Source of the DNA: Bacteroides caecigallinarum | Lineage (GTDB): Bacteria; Bacteroidota; Bacteroidia; Bacteroidales; Bacteroidaceae | NCBI RefSeq assembly: GCF_016901995.1 | Contig: NZ_JACJLE010000004.1 | Span: 1-64,000, forward strand | DNA: 64,000 nucleotides | Reading direction: 5' to 3' | In this document: positions 1-9,056 of the stretch, one piece after another | Position numbering within the stretch: the first letter of the stretch is position 1 | Layout: each line of letters opens with the position of its first letter | Notes under the pieces: model-generated | Databases searched by the model: none | What the model saw: only the letters and a program-made list of their open reading frames with translations | Told to the model about the DNA's origin: nothing | Position numbers and translations under genes: made by a program

Positions 1-31
1 ATGCTTAAAGATACAAAATCTTTAGGACATA

Positions 32-65
32 ACAAAGCCTCGGCTTGGGAAAGTCGAGGCTTTGT
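32..65. other. Hairpin of unknown role at the window edge
   Basis: Positions 32-42 (ACAAAGCCTCG) are the exact reverse complement of 55-65, giving an 11-bp stem with a 12-base loop. Neither side carries a clear T tract, so it may be the end of a transcript from outside the window or simply a stable hairpin. Confidence 0.4.
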
Positions 66-69
66 CATA

Positions 70-109
70 AAAAAAAGAGGGCATGCATTTTGACACACCC
101 TCTTTTTTT
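70..109. terminator. Bidirectional rho-independent terminator
   Basis: AAAAAAGAGGG at 71-81 pairs with CCCTCTTTTTT at 98-108, so both strands show a GC-containing stem followed by a T tract. It lies just past the stop codon of the minus-strand exbD operon (gene end at 123) and probably ends that operon. Confidence 0.8.
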
Positions 110-122
110 ATCTTTGATACTA

Positions 123-587
123 TTACTGACGTTGTGTTGCAGAATAGTTGATCTTCAAAGCGTATGCTTGACGAAGTGCTTGTTTTACTTCCTGAACAAT
201 ACCCATCTTAGTTTTTGCATCAACTTTCAGTGATACAGTCATGAATGGTTTGTCCTCTTCTTTCATATTTTCACGTTCCTGATAGATATAATCCTGAACT
301 TCGTTTGCTTCAGAGAATTTATCGTTCAGCTGGATACGGTCTGTAGTACCCATCTTTTTCTGGAACTCAGGTAATGGTTTACCGATGTAGATGAAGGAAA
401 CCAATGACTTCTTTTCAAGCTTTTCCAATTCTGTTGCCTGTGGGACCCTAAATTGAACCTTTAATGTAACCTCACGAAGAGTAGTCACAATCATGAAGAA
501 GAACAAAATGGTAAAAATAAGGTCAGGCAGAGACGAAGTATTCAACTCCGGCATTTCTCGCTTACCTGTTTTATTAAACTTTCCCAT
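123..587 (-). CDS. exbD: ExbD/TolR-family biopolymer transporter (second copy)
   Basis: A 154-residue ExbD/TolR-type protein. A short cytoplasmic N-terminus is followed by one membrane segment (about residues 20-38, beginning SSLPDLIFTILFFF) with the family's conserved membrane Asp, then a periplasmic domain. ExbD works with ExbB as a proton-driven stator that energises TonB. It is the last gene of a minus-strand operon, two bases after another exbD, and is followed by a terminator. Two non-identical ExbD subunits per operon are common in Bacteroidetes. Family assignment is firm; which TonB it serves is not known. Confidence 0.9.
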   Translation of the reverse strand: MGKFNKTGKREMPELNTSSLPDLIFTILFFFMIVTTLREVTLKVQFRVPQATELEKLEKKSLVSFIYIGKPLPEFQKKMGTTDRIQLNDKFSEANEVQDYIYQERENMKEEDKPFMTVSLKVDAKTKMGIVQEVKQALRQAYALKINYSATQRQ

Positions 588-589
588 TA

Positions 590-1180
590 TTATTTTCCTC
601 CATATTTTTTAGGTTCTGCTTCAGAAATCTTCTGTGGATAGTAATCTATGATAGCTTCTTTTTGTTCTTCTGAACAGTTTGCAAATGATTTGCCGAATTG
701 TGACATCGCTAATTCGTTACGCAATTCATTATAAGCAGCTACCAATTCGTTCTGAACCTGGATATAAACATCATAGCTTGTACCAACGTCGTTCTGTACA
801 GAAATTACATGCTTTTCAGTTATCATAACATCGCCAAAGAATGGTAGATTCTTTCTATGCTTTTCCGGCATATTAGGGTCATCATTCGGATTGGCAATGA
901 ATTCTTTTGCTTTGTCTTTAAGTTGTCTTATGTCAAAACCAATTTCTCCGTTAACCATCAAATTGTCATCTTTGTTAATTTTAACCTGGAGAATGTTTCT
1001 TTCCTTAATGATAATGTCATTTTTTTGTTCTTCACTTTCCGGTGGTGGGGGCAGACGCCTTGCCAAACCACGGTCGGTGTCCATTGATGTCGTTATAAGG
1101 AAGAAAATAAGCAACATAAAAGAAATATCGGCCGTGGAACTTGCATTGATTCCTGGCACTTTTCTTTTTGTTTTTGCCAT
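590..1180 (-). CDS. exbD: ExbD/TolR-family biopolymer transporter (first copy)
   Basis: A 196-residue ExbD family member. The N-terminus (KVPGINASSTADISFMLLIF) carries the conserved Asp at the start of the single membrane segment, followed by a proline-rich stretch (RLPPPPES) and a longer periplasmic domain than in the next gene. It lies in the minus-strand order exbB, 155-residue membrane protein, this gene, second exbD, with short gaps, so co-transcription is likely. It probably forms the proton channel together with the ExbB encoded at 1687-2442. Confidence 0.9.
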   Translation of the reverse strand: MAKTKRKVPGINASSTADISFMLLIFFLITTSMDTDRGLARRLPPPPESEEQKNDIIIKERNILQVKINKDDNLMVNGEIGFDIRQLKDKAKEFIANPNDDPNMPEKHRKNLPFFGDVMITEKHVISVQNDVGTSYDVYIQVQNELVAAYNELRNELAMSQFGKSFANCSEEQKEAIIDYYPQKISEAEPKKYGGK

Positions 1181-1210
1181 ATCTTTTTATCTTATAATAA
1201 AATTAAAACT

Positions 1211-1678
1211 TTATCTTTTCTTGAATACGCCTAATAAATTCAGCAAAGTACCTATTGCTGCTATTACGAGCAGTACATAGGTTGAATACAAGAACATATC
1301 AGTAACCTTAATCAAGAACTTATTGTCATAGGTTACGCCACCACCTAAAACTACGGTTTCGTCAGAACCCATATTATAAGTTACGATCAGTAGAACTACC
1401 AAAAGAATAAATCCCAAGAATGATTTCAATGCAGCTTTTGGGTCATCCTTTAGTGCGGCACCGAATTGGATAACCGCTGCTATGATAGTCACAGCCACGC
1501 ATAATGCAAACAATCCGTACATTAAATACATCAAAGCCGGAGTATTGGCAGGTTCTGTCAAACCTGCTGCGTTTGTTTCGCTGTATCCTACTCCGTAGAA
1601 CATGCCTAGTACTACCAAGATTACGGCAATACATGCATAAAACACGTAGTATGATACTTTATATGATAATTTAGTCAT
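1211..1678 (-). CDS. Four-helix membrane protein of unknown function in the exbBD operon
   Basis: A 155-residue protein with about four hydrophobic segments (roughly residues 10-28, 48-70, 84-102 and 127-147) and a basic tail (FKKR). I do not recognise a named family. It sits between exbB (8 bases upstream) and the first exbD (30 bases downstream), on the same strand, which suggests an accessory role in the ExbBD complex or its assembly. That role is inferred from position only. Confidence 0.75.
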   Translation of the reverse strand: MTKLSYKVSYYVFYACIAVILVVLGMFYGVGYSETNAAGLTEPANTPALMYLMYGLFALCVAVTIIAAVIQFGAALKDDPKAALKSFLGFILLVVLLIVTYNMGSDETVVLGGGVTYDNKFLIKVTDMFLYSTYVLLVIAAIGTLLNLLGVFKKR

Positions 1679-1686
1679 CGTTCTTA

Positions 1687-2442
1687 TTATTTTTTGTATT
1701 TCAAGTTGTACTTCATAATCATATCAAGCAAAGTGATTGAAGAGTCTTCCATCTGGCTTGTGATAGCTTCAATCTTAGACAAGATGTAGTTGTAGAAAGT
1801 TTGAAGAATCAAAGCAACGATAAGACCGAAGATAGTAGTAATCAAGGCCACTTTCATACCACCTGCTACGACTGTCGGAGAAATATCACCTGCCATCTGG
1901 ATTTGGTCGAACGCCATGACCATACCAATCACAGTACCCAAGAATCCGAGTGACGGAGCCATCGCGATAAACAGTGTAATCCATGAACATCCTTTTTCAA
2001 GGTAACCGGCCTGAACTCCACCGTAAGATACAACCGAACGTTCTACGACATCCAAACCTTCATCAATTCTCATCAAACCTTGGTAGCAGATAGAGGCAAC
2101 AGGTCCGCGAGTGTTACGGCAGATAGTTTTTGCACCTTCTACATCACCTTTTTCCAAAGCTTCTTCAAGTTTTGCCATCAATTTCTTAGTGTCAACTTCA
2201 GCAAGGCTCAAGTAAATGATACGTTCGATACAGAAAGCCAAACCAAGTACCAATGCGATAGCAACCAAAGACATGAAACCGGCGTCACCTTCGATGAACT
2301 TAGTCTTAAGTTCTTTGTGCATACCACCTTCTTCAACTACTACTGTTTCAGTTGCCGCAGGAGCGTCCTGTGCGATAACAGACTGAGTCATTCCGAATGA
2401 GAGAACTCCCATTACTGCAAGAATTGCAAATAACTTTTTCAT
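1687..2442 (-). CDS. exbB: MotA/TolQ/ExbB proton channel family protein
   Basis: A 251-residue ExbB/TolQ homologue. It begins with a signal-peptide-like helix (MKKLFAILAVMGVLSFG..VIAQ), then a first membrane segment near residues 55-75 and a hallmark block from about residue 150 containing SLGFLGTVIGMVMAF and a further helix near residue 200. ExbB pentamers surround ExbD and conduct protons to drive TonB. It is the first gene of the operon, with tRNA-Ser upstream on the same strand. The intact GFLGTVIGM block is a useful comparison for the broken island copy at 26690-27496. Confidence 0.93.
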   Translation of the reverse strand: MKKLFAILAVMGVLSFGMTQSVIAQDAPAATETVVVEEGGMHKELKTKFIEGDAGFMSLVAIALVLGLAFCIERIIYLSLAEVDTKKLMAKLEEALEKGDVEGAKTICRNTRGPVASICYQGLMRIDEGLDVVERSVVSYGGVQAGYLEKGCSWITLFIAMAPSLGFLGTVIGMVMAFDQIQMAGDISPTVVAGGMKVALITTIFGLIVALILQTFYNYILSKIEAITSQMEDSSITLLDMIMKYNLKYKK

Positions 2443-2522
2443 TGTGTGTCTAATTTTTTAAGATTAATTAATTAATAGTTTATTGTTTATTCTTATTTGT
2501 TATTTTTTCTCTTTGACTATCG

Positions 2523-2610
2523 CGGAGAGAACGGGATTCGAACCCGTGATACGCTTTTGGCGTATACACGCTTTCCAGGCGTGCCTCTTCAACCACTCGA
2601 GCACCTCTCC
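2523..2610 (-). tRNA. tRNA-Ser (GGA anticodon)
   Basis: An 88-base class II tRNA. The acceptor stem GGAGAGG (5' end at 2610) pairs with TCTCTCC, the long variable arm is formed by a TATACGC/GCGTATC stem, and the T-loop GGTTCGAATCC is present. The anticodon GGA is at 2574-2576 on the minus strand. CCA is not encoded. Confidence 0.95.
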
Positions 2611-2769
2611 TCAGCACCTATTTTTCCCTTCTTACATATTTAATTATATCCGTAATCGGTACTCATTTGTCCTTTTTCAGTCACAAATGTATTCTTTTTT
2701 TTTTTCTTACATAGCCTAAAAGACGAAAAAGTTTGCGATAACGCATAAAATTAATATTATTTAAAGACT

Positions 2770-3549
2770 TTAGTCGGCATTTTGGAACACTTTTAGTGCA
2801 TTTCTTGTTGTATGGCGTGCAATATCGTCTATTGATGTATTAAAAATTTCGGCAAGTTTGTTTGCTATTGATGTGATGTATGCACTTTCGTTTCTTTTTC
2901 CTCTGTATGGTACAGGTGCAAGGTATGGCGAATCTGTTTCAAGTACTATTCTATCGATTGGCAGTTGTTTTAGTGTTTCCGGAAGGGTACTTTTCTTGAA
3001 TGTTACAATACCGTTTATTCCCAGCATGAAATTCTTGTAGGACAACATATCGTTTGCCTCTTCCAGTGTTCCGCCAAAGCTATGGAATATTCCTCTTAAA
3101 GTGGTATCTCTGTATGCAGACATTACTTCCATCATTTCTTTGTGTGCATTCCTGCAATGTATAATCAGGGGTAAATTGAGGTTCAGGGCCCATTCCAATT
3201 GTATTCTGAATACTTCTTTTTGTTCTTCTACGTATGTCTTGTCCCAATAAAGATCCAAACCGACTTCTCCAATACCGTAGAATTTTCTTCCTGAATTCAA
3301 GACTTTTTCTACTTTTTCAAGCCTGATTTTCCAGTCGTCAGCAACCGAAGTGGGATGCAACCCCATAAGAGGATAGCATCCTGATGTTTTGTCGCAAAGT
3401 TTGAGTAGTGCGTCTATGCTCTCATCGTCGATATTGGGCATAAACATTCTTGTGACTCCAGCTTCCTTTGCTCTTATGATGGCCAGTTCTCTGTCACTGT
3501 CAAACTCCTCGCAAAAGAGGTGTGTATGGGTGTCAATCAATCCAATCAT
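2770..3549 (-). CDS. tatD: TatD family metal-dependent hydrolase (DNase)
   Basis: A 259-residue TatD family protein, the usual length. Metal-binding landmarks are in order: DTHTHL at residues 6-11, GIGEVGLDLYWD with the bridging Glu near 97, IIHCRN, IFHSFGGT and ETDSPYLAP near 205. TatD proteins are Mg-dependent 3'-5' exonucleases active in the cytoplasm in DNA repair. The start codon overlaps the stop of the upstream polyprenyl synthase gene by 4 bases, a sign of translational coupling. Confidence 0.93.
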   Translation of the reverse strand: MIGLIDTHTHLFCEEFDSDRELAIIRAKEAGVTRMFMPNIDDESIDALLKLCDKTSGCYPLMGLHPTSVADDWKIRLEKVEKVLNSGRKFYGIGEVGLDLYWDKTYVEEQKEVFRIQLEWALNLNLPLIIHCRNAHKEMMEVMSAYRDTTLRGIFHSFGGTLEEANDMLSYKNFMLGINGIVTFKKSTLPETLKQLPIDRIVLETDSPYLAPVPYRGKRNESAYITSIANKLAEIFNTSIDDIARHTTRNALKVFQNAD

Positions 3550-4529
3550 AGTACTCTTTTCATTAATTGTTTCGTGAAGTTTTTAAGATTGGTCTTTAAT
3601 GATGCATCTACCGATACCTTATCAAGTATGGCAAGCCCTTCATCGTATAGGGTGTTGATTTTATCCATACATATGTCTGGAACTCCGGTGTTGTTATATA
3701 TTTCAGTAACAGCTTTAATCTTTTCTTCAGGAATAAAAGTTTCGGCATTTATCCAATTCTCAAGCTCTTTTTTGTCTTTTCCCGATGACTTCTCAAGAGC
3801 TGTGATAAGCATGAATGTCTTTTTGTTTGAGCAGATGTCACCACCGATATTTTTACCGAAAACGGAAGAGTCGGCATACACATCAAGATAGTCGTCCTGG
3901 AGCTGGAAGGCAACCCCCATTTTTATACCGAAATCGTAAAGCAGATTTGCATCTTCTGCGCTTGCTCCACTTAGTATCGCGCCTATTTTCAGTGAGGCGG
4001 CAAGTAGGACTGATGTCTTCAGGCAAATCATGTTCATGTATTCGTCAACTGTCACATCGAGTCTTTTTTCGAAATCCATATCCCACTGTTGTCCGTCGCA
4101 AACTTCCAGAGCAGCCTTGCTGAAAGTGGATGTGACTTCTGATATGTATTCGGCAGGACATGATTCCATCATCATTTTGAACGAAAGTATGAGCATGGCA
4201 TCACCGGAAAGAATTGCGGTATTTTCATCCCATTTCTTATGTACGGTTGGTCTGTTTCTTCTCATGTCGGCTTTGTCCATGAGGTCATCGTGTAACAGTG
4301 TAAAATTATGGTATGTTTCCAGTGCCGCAGCTTGTTGATAGATTTTTTCAACGTCATCCTTGTATAGGTTGTAGGCCATTAGCATCAAAACCGGACGGAT
4401 ACGCTTACCGCCTAATCCAAGTACATATTCTATTGGCTTGTATAGATTTTCCGGTTCGTGAGTATATGACAATTCTCCGATATACTTCTGAATCTTTTCT
4501 AATAGTTCTTTGTCTTCGTACTGCTTCAT
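3546..4529 (-). CDS. Polyprenyl (isoprenyl) diphosphate synthase
   Basis: A 327-residue trans-prenyltransferase. Both aspartate-rich motifs are visible: DDLMD at residues 81-85 and DDYLD near 210, each of which chelates the Mg ions holding the allylic diphosphate. GGKRIRP near residue 40 binds isopentenyl diphosphate. It would make farnesyl or a longer polyprenyl diphosphate for quinones or undecaprenyl carriers; chain length cannot be read from the sequence with confidence. It is co-transcribed with tatD (4-base overlap). Confidence 0.9.
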   Translation of the reverse strand: MKQYEDKELLEKIQKYIGELSYTHEPENLYKPIEYVLGLGGKRIRPVLMLMAYNLYKDDVEKIYQQAAALETYHNFTLLHDDLMDKADMRRNRPTVHKKWDENTAILSGDAMLILSFKMMMESCPAEYISEVTSTFSKAALEVCDGQQWDMDFEKRLDVTVDEYMNMICLKTSVLLAASLKIGAILSGASAEDANLLYDFGIKMGVAFQLQDDYLDVYADSSVFGKNIGGDICSNKKTFMLITALEKSSGKDKKELENWINAETFIPEEKIKAVTEIYNNTGVPDICMDKINTLYDEGLAILDKVSVDASLKTNLKNFTKQLMKRVL

Positions 4530-4556
4530 AGTTTTTTGTCTTTGGGATAAAAAAAC

Positions 4557-4589
4557 AAAAAGGCTGCCCTTTTGCGGACAGCCTTTTTA
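4557..4589. terminator. Rho-independent terminator between the prenyl synthase and tonB genes
   Basis: AAAAGGCTGCC pairs with GGACAGCCTTTT around a short loop, with A/T runs on both sides. It lies after the tonB promoter side of the prenyl synthase gene and just past the tonB stop codon (4604), so on the minus strand it would end the tonB transcript. Confidence 0.8.
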
Positions 4590-4603
4590 ATGTTATAAAG
4601 TTA

Positions 4604-5290
4604 TTACTGCAATCTGAATGTTACAGGCACTGTGTATTTTACACGTACAGCTTTACCACGCTGCATACCTGGTTTCCATTTTGGCATGGAGCTGATAACT
4701 CGAAGAGCTTCCTTGTCAAGATATGGATCGACAGAGCGCATAACTACAGGGTCAACGATAGAACCGTCCTGATTAACGACAAACTGAACGATTACACGTC
4801 CCTGAATACCGTTTTCCTGAGCGATAGTAGGATATTTGATGTTCTTGCTGAGGAATTTCATCAATTCTGCCATACCACCAGGGAATTCAGGCATTTGTTC
4901 TACAACCATGAAGATTTCTTCTTCTACAGGTTCTTCTTCTTCAACTACAGGTTCGATGTACTTGATTTCTACGGCTGTATTGTCATCTTCACTAGATTTG
5001 ATAGTAGTTTCCTCTACATCCGCATCGTTCTCTGCAATCTGAATTACTTCTTCAACTTTCGGAGCTTCTGGTGGAGGAGGTGCTTGCTTTTGCTCCGCTT
5101 CTTCTGTGATAGGAATCATTTCCTCCTCAAAAATCGGTTCAACGACACCAGTATCGGTAGTCACCTGTTTGTCGCGTTCTGTCCATTCGAAAGCCACAAA
5201 CACTGCTGCCAATATCAGCACGTAACCAATCAGCATCCACGTGGATTTCTTTCCCTCGAGGTCTGCTTTGGGCGATTTTTTAACTTCCAT
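4604..5290 (-). CDS. tonB: Energy transducer TonB
   Basis: A 228-residue TonB protein. It has a short cytoplasmic N-terminus, one membrane segment (about residues 18-37), a periplasmic spacer rich in Glu, Pro and Val (QAPPPPEAP followed by acidic runs), and a C-terminal TonB domain from about residue 138 (MPEFPGG, then YPTIAQENGIQGRVIVQF and a final PVTFRLQ). TonB carries the energy of the ExbBD proton channel to outer-membrane receptors. It stands alone between two terminators or promoters. Confidence 0.93.
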   Translation of the reverse strand: MEVKKSPKADLEGKKSTWMLIGYVLILAAVFVAFEWTERDKQVTTDTGVVEPIFEEEMIPITEEAEQKQAPPPPEAPKVEEVIQIAENDADVEETTIKSSEDDNTAVEIKYIEPVVEEEEPVEEEIFMVVEQMPEFPGGMAELMKFLSKNIKYPTIAQENGIQGRVIVQFVVNQDGSIVDPVVMRSVDPYLDKEALRVISSMPKWKPGMQRGKAVRVKYTVPVTFRLQ

Positions 5291-5326
5291 AAATGATTTG
5301 ATAAATTGTTAATAATTCTCTGTGTG

Positions 5327-5334
5327 CAAATGTA
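5327..5334 (-). promoter_or_regulatory. Candidate -7 box of tonB
   Basis: On the minus strand this reads TACATTTG, matching the Bacteroidetes -7 consensus TAnnTTTG, 37 bases upstream of the tonB start codon. No good -33 TTTG is visible at the expected spacing, so this is a partial match. Confidence 0.45.
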
Positions 5335-5482
5335 GTATATTTATTTTAAAAAGCAATATCAAAAAGATAAAAATAGATTAAAACGGAAATATTTCTGCAC
5401 ATGCGGATAAAACAGTAAAAACTTTTCCATATCTTTGACTTTCGAACGGAAAAGAATACACATTATATAATATAGATATCTT

Positions 5483-6178
5483 ATGATGAAAAAAATAACC
5501 ATAGCGATAGATGGTTTTTCTTCTTGCGGAAAAAGCACGATGGCCAAAGATCTGGCAAAAGAAATTGGATATATATATATAGACAGCGGCGCGATGTATA
5601 GGGCAGTTACTTTGTATTGCCTTGAAAACTCGCTTTTTACCTCTGATGGAAGCGTGAATTCGGAAGAGCTGGAAAAACATATAAATGATATTTCGGTATC
5701 GTTCTGTCTTAATGAAGCGACTTTGAAACCGGAAACATTCCTGAATGGCGTAAACGTAGAGTCTAAGATAAGGACTATGGAGGTTTCATCCAGGGTAAGC
5801 CTTGTTGCTGCATTGGGATTTGTAAGGGAAGCCTTGGTGAAATTGCAGCAGGAAATGGGAAAAAGTAAAGGTATTGTTATGGACGGACGCGATATAGGAA
5901 CGGTGGTATTTCCTGATGCGGAGTTAAAGATATTTGTCACAGCTTCGGCTGAAATCAGGGCAAAAAGAAGATATGATGAACTGATGGCAAAAGGACAGGA
6001 AGTATCATTTGATGAGATCCTCAAAAATGTTGAAGAAAGAGACAGGATAGACCAGACTAGAGCTGTAAGTCCTTTGAGAAAGGCTGATGATGCTATTGTA
6101 TTGGATAATAGCAATATGACAGTAGAAGAACAGAAAGCATGGTTAATTAATGAATACCAAAAGGCGGCTAATGTATAA
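5483..6178 (+). CDS. cmk: Cytidylate kinase
   Basis: A 231-residue (d)CMP kinase, normal length. The P-loop GFSSCGKST is at residues 11-19, SGAMYRA near residue 37 binds the CMP, and [12 protein letters not shown] near 133 is the family signature. It phosphorylates CMP and dCMP to the diphosphates in the cytoplasm. A second ATG lies one codon downstream, so the protein may begin at MKK. The stop overlaps the start of ispH by 8 bases, as in many Bacteroidetes, so the two are probably translated together. A TATCTTTG -7-like box is at 5430-5437. Confidence 0.95.
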   Translation: MMKKITIAIDGFSSCGKSTMAKDLAKEIGYIYIDSGAMYRAVTLYCLENSLFTSDGSVNSEELEKHINDISVSFCLNEATLKPETFLNGVNVESKIRTMEVSSRVSLVAALGFVREALVKLQQEMGKSKGIVMDGRDIGTVVFPDAELKIFVTASAEIRAKRRYDELMAKGQEVSFDEILKNVEERDRIDQTRAVSPLRKADDAIVLDNSNMTVEEQKAWLINEYQKAANV

Positions 6179-7037
6179 TATAGAAATTGATAGTGAATCA
6201 GGGTTTTGTTTCGGCGTGACCACTGCTATAAAAAAGGCTGAGGAAGAGTTGGCAAAAGGAACTCCTCTGTATTGCCTAGGAGATATAGTGCATAATGGTC
6301 AGGAATGCGAACGTTTGAAAAAACTGGGGCTTATAACTATTAACCATGAGGAGTATGCAAAGCTTAAAAACGTAAAAGTGTTGCTACGTGCGCATGGTGA
6401 ACCTCCGGAAACTTATAGGATAGCTGCAGAGAATAATATAGAAATAATTGATGCCACCTGTCCTGTAGTATTACGGTTGCAAAAAAGAATTAAGCAGGAA
6501 TATACCAGTAAAGAACCTGAAAAAGAAAAGCAGATAGTAATATATGGAAAGAACGGTCATGCGGAGGTGCTTGGGCTGGTAGGACAGACAAATGGTGAGG
6601 CTATAGTTATTGAAAAAATAGAGGAAGTAGATAAGATAGACTTGAATAAAGATGTAAGGCTGTATTCGCAGACGACAAAATCGCTGGATGAGTTCAGAAG
6701 TATCGTTTCGTATATAGAACAGAATATTTCAAAGTCTGCCACTTTTCAGTATTTTGATACAATATGCCGTCAGGTGGCAAACAGAATGCCTAATATCAGA
6801 AAGTTTGCTGCTTCACATGATGTGATCCTATTTGTGTGTGGGCAGAAAAGCTCTAACGGGAAAATACTGTTTCACGAATGTAAGGAAATTAATCCAAATA
6901 CATATCAGGTTGATAAACCGGAAGATATTGACATGGAGTGGTTCAGGGATGCAAAGTCTATAGGAATATGTGGTGCTACTTCAACACCTAAATGGCTTAT
7001 GGATAAATGTAAGAATGTGATATCGGAGTCATGTTAA
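6171..7037 (+). CDS. ispH: 4-hydroxy-3-methylbut-2-enyl diphosphate reductase
   Basis: IspH (LytB), 288 residues from the ATG at 6171. That start was preferred over an upstream in-frame ATG at 6150 because it gives the family's N-terminus ([15 protein letters not shown]). The three cysteines that hold the iron-sulfur cluster are present at residues 13, 97 (DATCP) and 199 (FDTICRQ). The enzyme performs the last step of the methylerythritol phosphate pathway, making isopentenyl and dimethylallyl diphosphate. It overlaps cmk by 8 bases. Confidence 0.95.
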   Translation: MYNIEIDSESGFCFGVTTAIKKAEEELAKGTPLYCLGDIVHNGQECERLKKLGLITINHEEYAKLKNVKVLLRAHGEPPETYRIAAENNIEIIDATCPVVLRLQKRIKQEYTSKEPEKEKQIVIYGKNGHAEVLGLVGQTNGEAIVIEKIEEVDKIDLNKDVRLYSQTTKSLDEFRSIVSYIEQNISKSATFQYFDTICRQVANRMPNIRKFAASHDVILFVCGQKSSNGKILFHECKEINPNTYQVDKPEDIDMEWFRDAKSIGICGATSTPKWLMDKCKNVISESC

Positions 7038-7102
7038 AGAATTCATAATTCAAGTTAACTTAAAATACATATCTATTTAATACAACTTTACGACGGAATT
7101 TG

Positions 7103-7110
7103 TAAATTTG
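7103..7110 (+). promoter_or_regulatory. Candidate -7 box of pfkA
   Basis: TAAATTTG matches TAnnTTTG exactly and lies 33 bases before the pfkA start codon. The -33 element is not obvious. Confidence 0.55.
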
Positions 7111-7143
7111 CGGCATTGAAACAAACTAATAATATTCAACAAT

Positions 7144-8124
7144 ATGGCAAGTATTAAATGTGTTGGTATCCTCACTTCTGGAGGAGATGCTCCGGGTATG
7201 AATGCGGCTATTCGCGCCGTGACTCGTGCAGCAATATACAACGGATTGAAAGTTAAGGGAATTTATAGAGGCTATAAAGGACTTATAACTGGAGAAATAC
7301 AGGAATTTAAAACTCAGAATGTAAGCAATATCATACAGCTGGGAGGTACAATCCTGAAGACTGCGAGATGTATGGAGTTCAAAACTCCGGAGGGACGTCA
7401 GGTGGCTCATGAAGCTATGGTGCGTGAGGGTATTGATGCTCTTATCGTAATAGGTGGTGATGGTTCGCTCACTGGTGCCAGATTGTTGGCAGAAGAATAT
7501 GATGTTCCTTGTATCGGACTTCCGGGAACTATTGATAACGACCTTTATGGAACTGATACTACAATAGGTTATGATACTGCCTTGAATACAATTCTTGATG
7601 CTGTAGATAAAATCAGGGATACTGCAACTTCTCACGAACGTCTGTTCTTTGTTGAAGTTATGGGACGTGATGCAGGTTTCCTTGCGTTGAACGGAGCTAT
7701 AGCGGCAGGAGCTGAAGCTGCTATTATACCTGAATTCAATACTGAAGTTGACCAGTTGGAAGAATTTATCAAAAACGGATTCCGCAAGTCAAAGAGTAGT
7801 TCAATCGTTCTTGTGGCTGAAAGTGAAATTACAGGTGGTGCAATGCATTATGCAGAGCGTGTTAAAAACGAATATCCTCAGTATGATGTGCGTGTGACTA
7901 TTCTTGGACACTTGCAGCGTGGTGGACGACCGACTGCTCACGATAGAATTATTGCCAGCCGTATGGGTGTTGCAAGTATTCAGGCTTTGATGGAAGGTCA
8001 GAGAAACGTTATGATAGGTATAGAAAACGACAAGATCGTATATGTACCGTTTGCTAAAGCTATCAAGAATGATAAGCCTATCGATAGAGAACTTGTCAAT
8101 GTCTTGAACGAATTGTCAATCTGA
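7144..8124 (+). CDS. pfkA: ATP-dependent 6-phosphofructokinase
   Basis: A 326-residue PfkA of bacterial length. It has [12 protein letters not shown] near residues 13-24 (ATP site), GGDGS near 103-107, PGTIDND with the catalytic Asp near 126-132 and MGRDAGF near 171. The Gly of GGDGS argues for an ATP-using rather than a pyrophosphate-using enzyme. It phosphorylates fructose 6-phosphate in glycolysis. It has its own promoter and terminator and appears monocistronic. Confidence 0.95.
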   Translation: MASIKCVGILTSGGDAPGMNAAIRAVTRAAIYNGLKVKGIYRGYKGLITGEIQEFKTQNVSNIIQLGGTILKTARCMEFKTPEGRQVAHEAMVREGIDALIVIGGDGSLTGARLLAEEYDVPCIGLPGTIDNDLYGTDTTIGYDTALNTILDAVDKIRDTATSHERLFFVEVMGRDAGFLALNGAIAAGAEAAIIPEFNTEVDQLEEFIKNGFRKSKSSSIVLVAESEITGGAMHYAERVKNEYPQYDVRVTILGHLQRGGRPTAHDRIIASRMGVASIQALMEGQRNVMIGIENDKIVYVPFAKAIKNDKPIDRELVNVLNELSI

Positions 8125-8149
8125 TAGAACTGAAAAAAATATATATATT

Positions 8150-8185
8150 CCCGGATTAGTCTTTGCGCTATCCGGGATTTTTTTT
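8150..8185 (+). terminator. Terminator of pfkA
   Basis: CCCGGAT at 8150-8156 pairs with ATCCGGG at 8170-8176, followed at once by a run of T residues. It lies 25 bases past the pfkA stop. Confidence 0.85.
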
Positions 8186-8291
8186 GTTCTTCATTGTTCT
8201 TCATCGTAATTGTAATAGAAGAAATTTTTGTATTTAAAATGTTTGCAAAGCTGTTGCAAAATCATTACAAAGAGTTTTTTCTTATATTTTA

Positions 8292-8323
8292 TTTGCAGAG
8301 TAATTAAAATACGCTTACTTTTG
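8292..8323 (+). promoter_or_regulatory. Promoter of psd-pssA
   Basis: TTTG at 8292-8295 and TACTTTTG at 8316-8323 are separated by 20 bases, a very good match to the Bacteroidetes sigma factor consensus. The psd start codon follows 35 bases downstream. Confidence 0.75.
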
Positions 8324-8358
8324 CATGTTAAAATACCTATATCATTACTTTTACCATC

Positions 8359-9045
8359 ATGAATAGAATAAAAAAATTGAAGAAAATCCGCATACACCAT
8401 GAGGGAACCAATATACTTATCACAAGTGCTATAGTCCTTTTGGCTATAAATCTTGCTTCTTATTATCTTTTGGGTACTAATGTATTCTTCTATATATTAG
8501 CTGTAGTAAGTATAGTCTTGTATCTTTTGATGGTGAATTTCTTTCGCTGTCCTATAAGACTGTTTAAAGGAGAAACGGAAAAGACAGTTGTGGCTCCTGC
8601 TGACGGAAGGGTGGTAGTAATAGAAGAGGTGGAAGAACATGAGTATTTTCATGACCGCAGGCTGATGATTTCCATTTTTATGGATATAACCAATGTTCAT
8701 GCCAATTGGTATCCTGTTGATGGGGTTGTGAAAATGGTAAAGCATCATAATGGAAGATTTATGAAAGCTTGGCTTCCGAAAGCCAGTACGGAAAATGAGC
8801 GTTCTACTATAATTATAGAAACACCGGAAGGTGAAACTATCATGACTCGTCAGATTGCTGGTGCAGTGGCCAGAAGAATTGTGACCTATGCTACTCCGGG
8901 TGAGGACTGTTATATAGATGAACATATGGGATTCATAAAATTCGGTTCAAGAGTTGATGTTTACTTGCCTCTTGGAACAGAAGTTTGTGTTGAAATGAAT
9001 CAGAAAACTACAGGAAACGCAACTGTTATAGCAAAACTTAAATAA
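8359..9045 (+). CDS. psd: Phosphatidylserine decarboxylase proenzyme
   Basis: A 228-residue PSD of the short class. Two N-terminal hydrophobic segments (residues 18-60) anchor it in the inner membrane. The self-cleavage site is FGS at residues 195-197, where Ser197 becomes the pyruvoyl cofactor on the small alpha chain. It also has PADGRV near residue 80 and the His-containing [11 protein letters not shown]. It turns phosphatidylserine into phosphatidylethanolamine. It is followed after 11 bases by pssA, so the two steps of this lipid pathway form one operon. Confidence 0.93.
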   Translation: MNRIKKLKKIRIHHEGTNILITSAIVLLAINLASYYLLGTNVFFYILAVVSIVLYLLMVNFFRCPIRLFKGETEKTVVAPADGRVVVIEEVEEHEYFHDRRLMISIFMDITNVHANWYPVDGVVKMVKHHNGRFMKAWLPKASTENERSTIIIETPEGETIMTRQIAGAVARRIVTYATPGEDCYIDEHMGFIKFGSRVDVYLPLGTEVCVEMNQKTTGNATVIAKLK

Positions 9046-9056
9046 TCAGAGATATT

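Noticed and set aside
5359-6114. A 251-residue minus-strand frame over cmk
   Set aside because: It is the shadow of the cytidylate kinase gene, which carries all family motifs.
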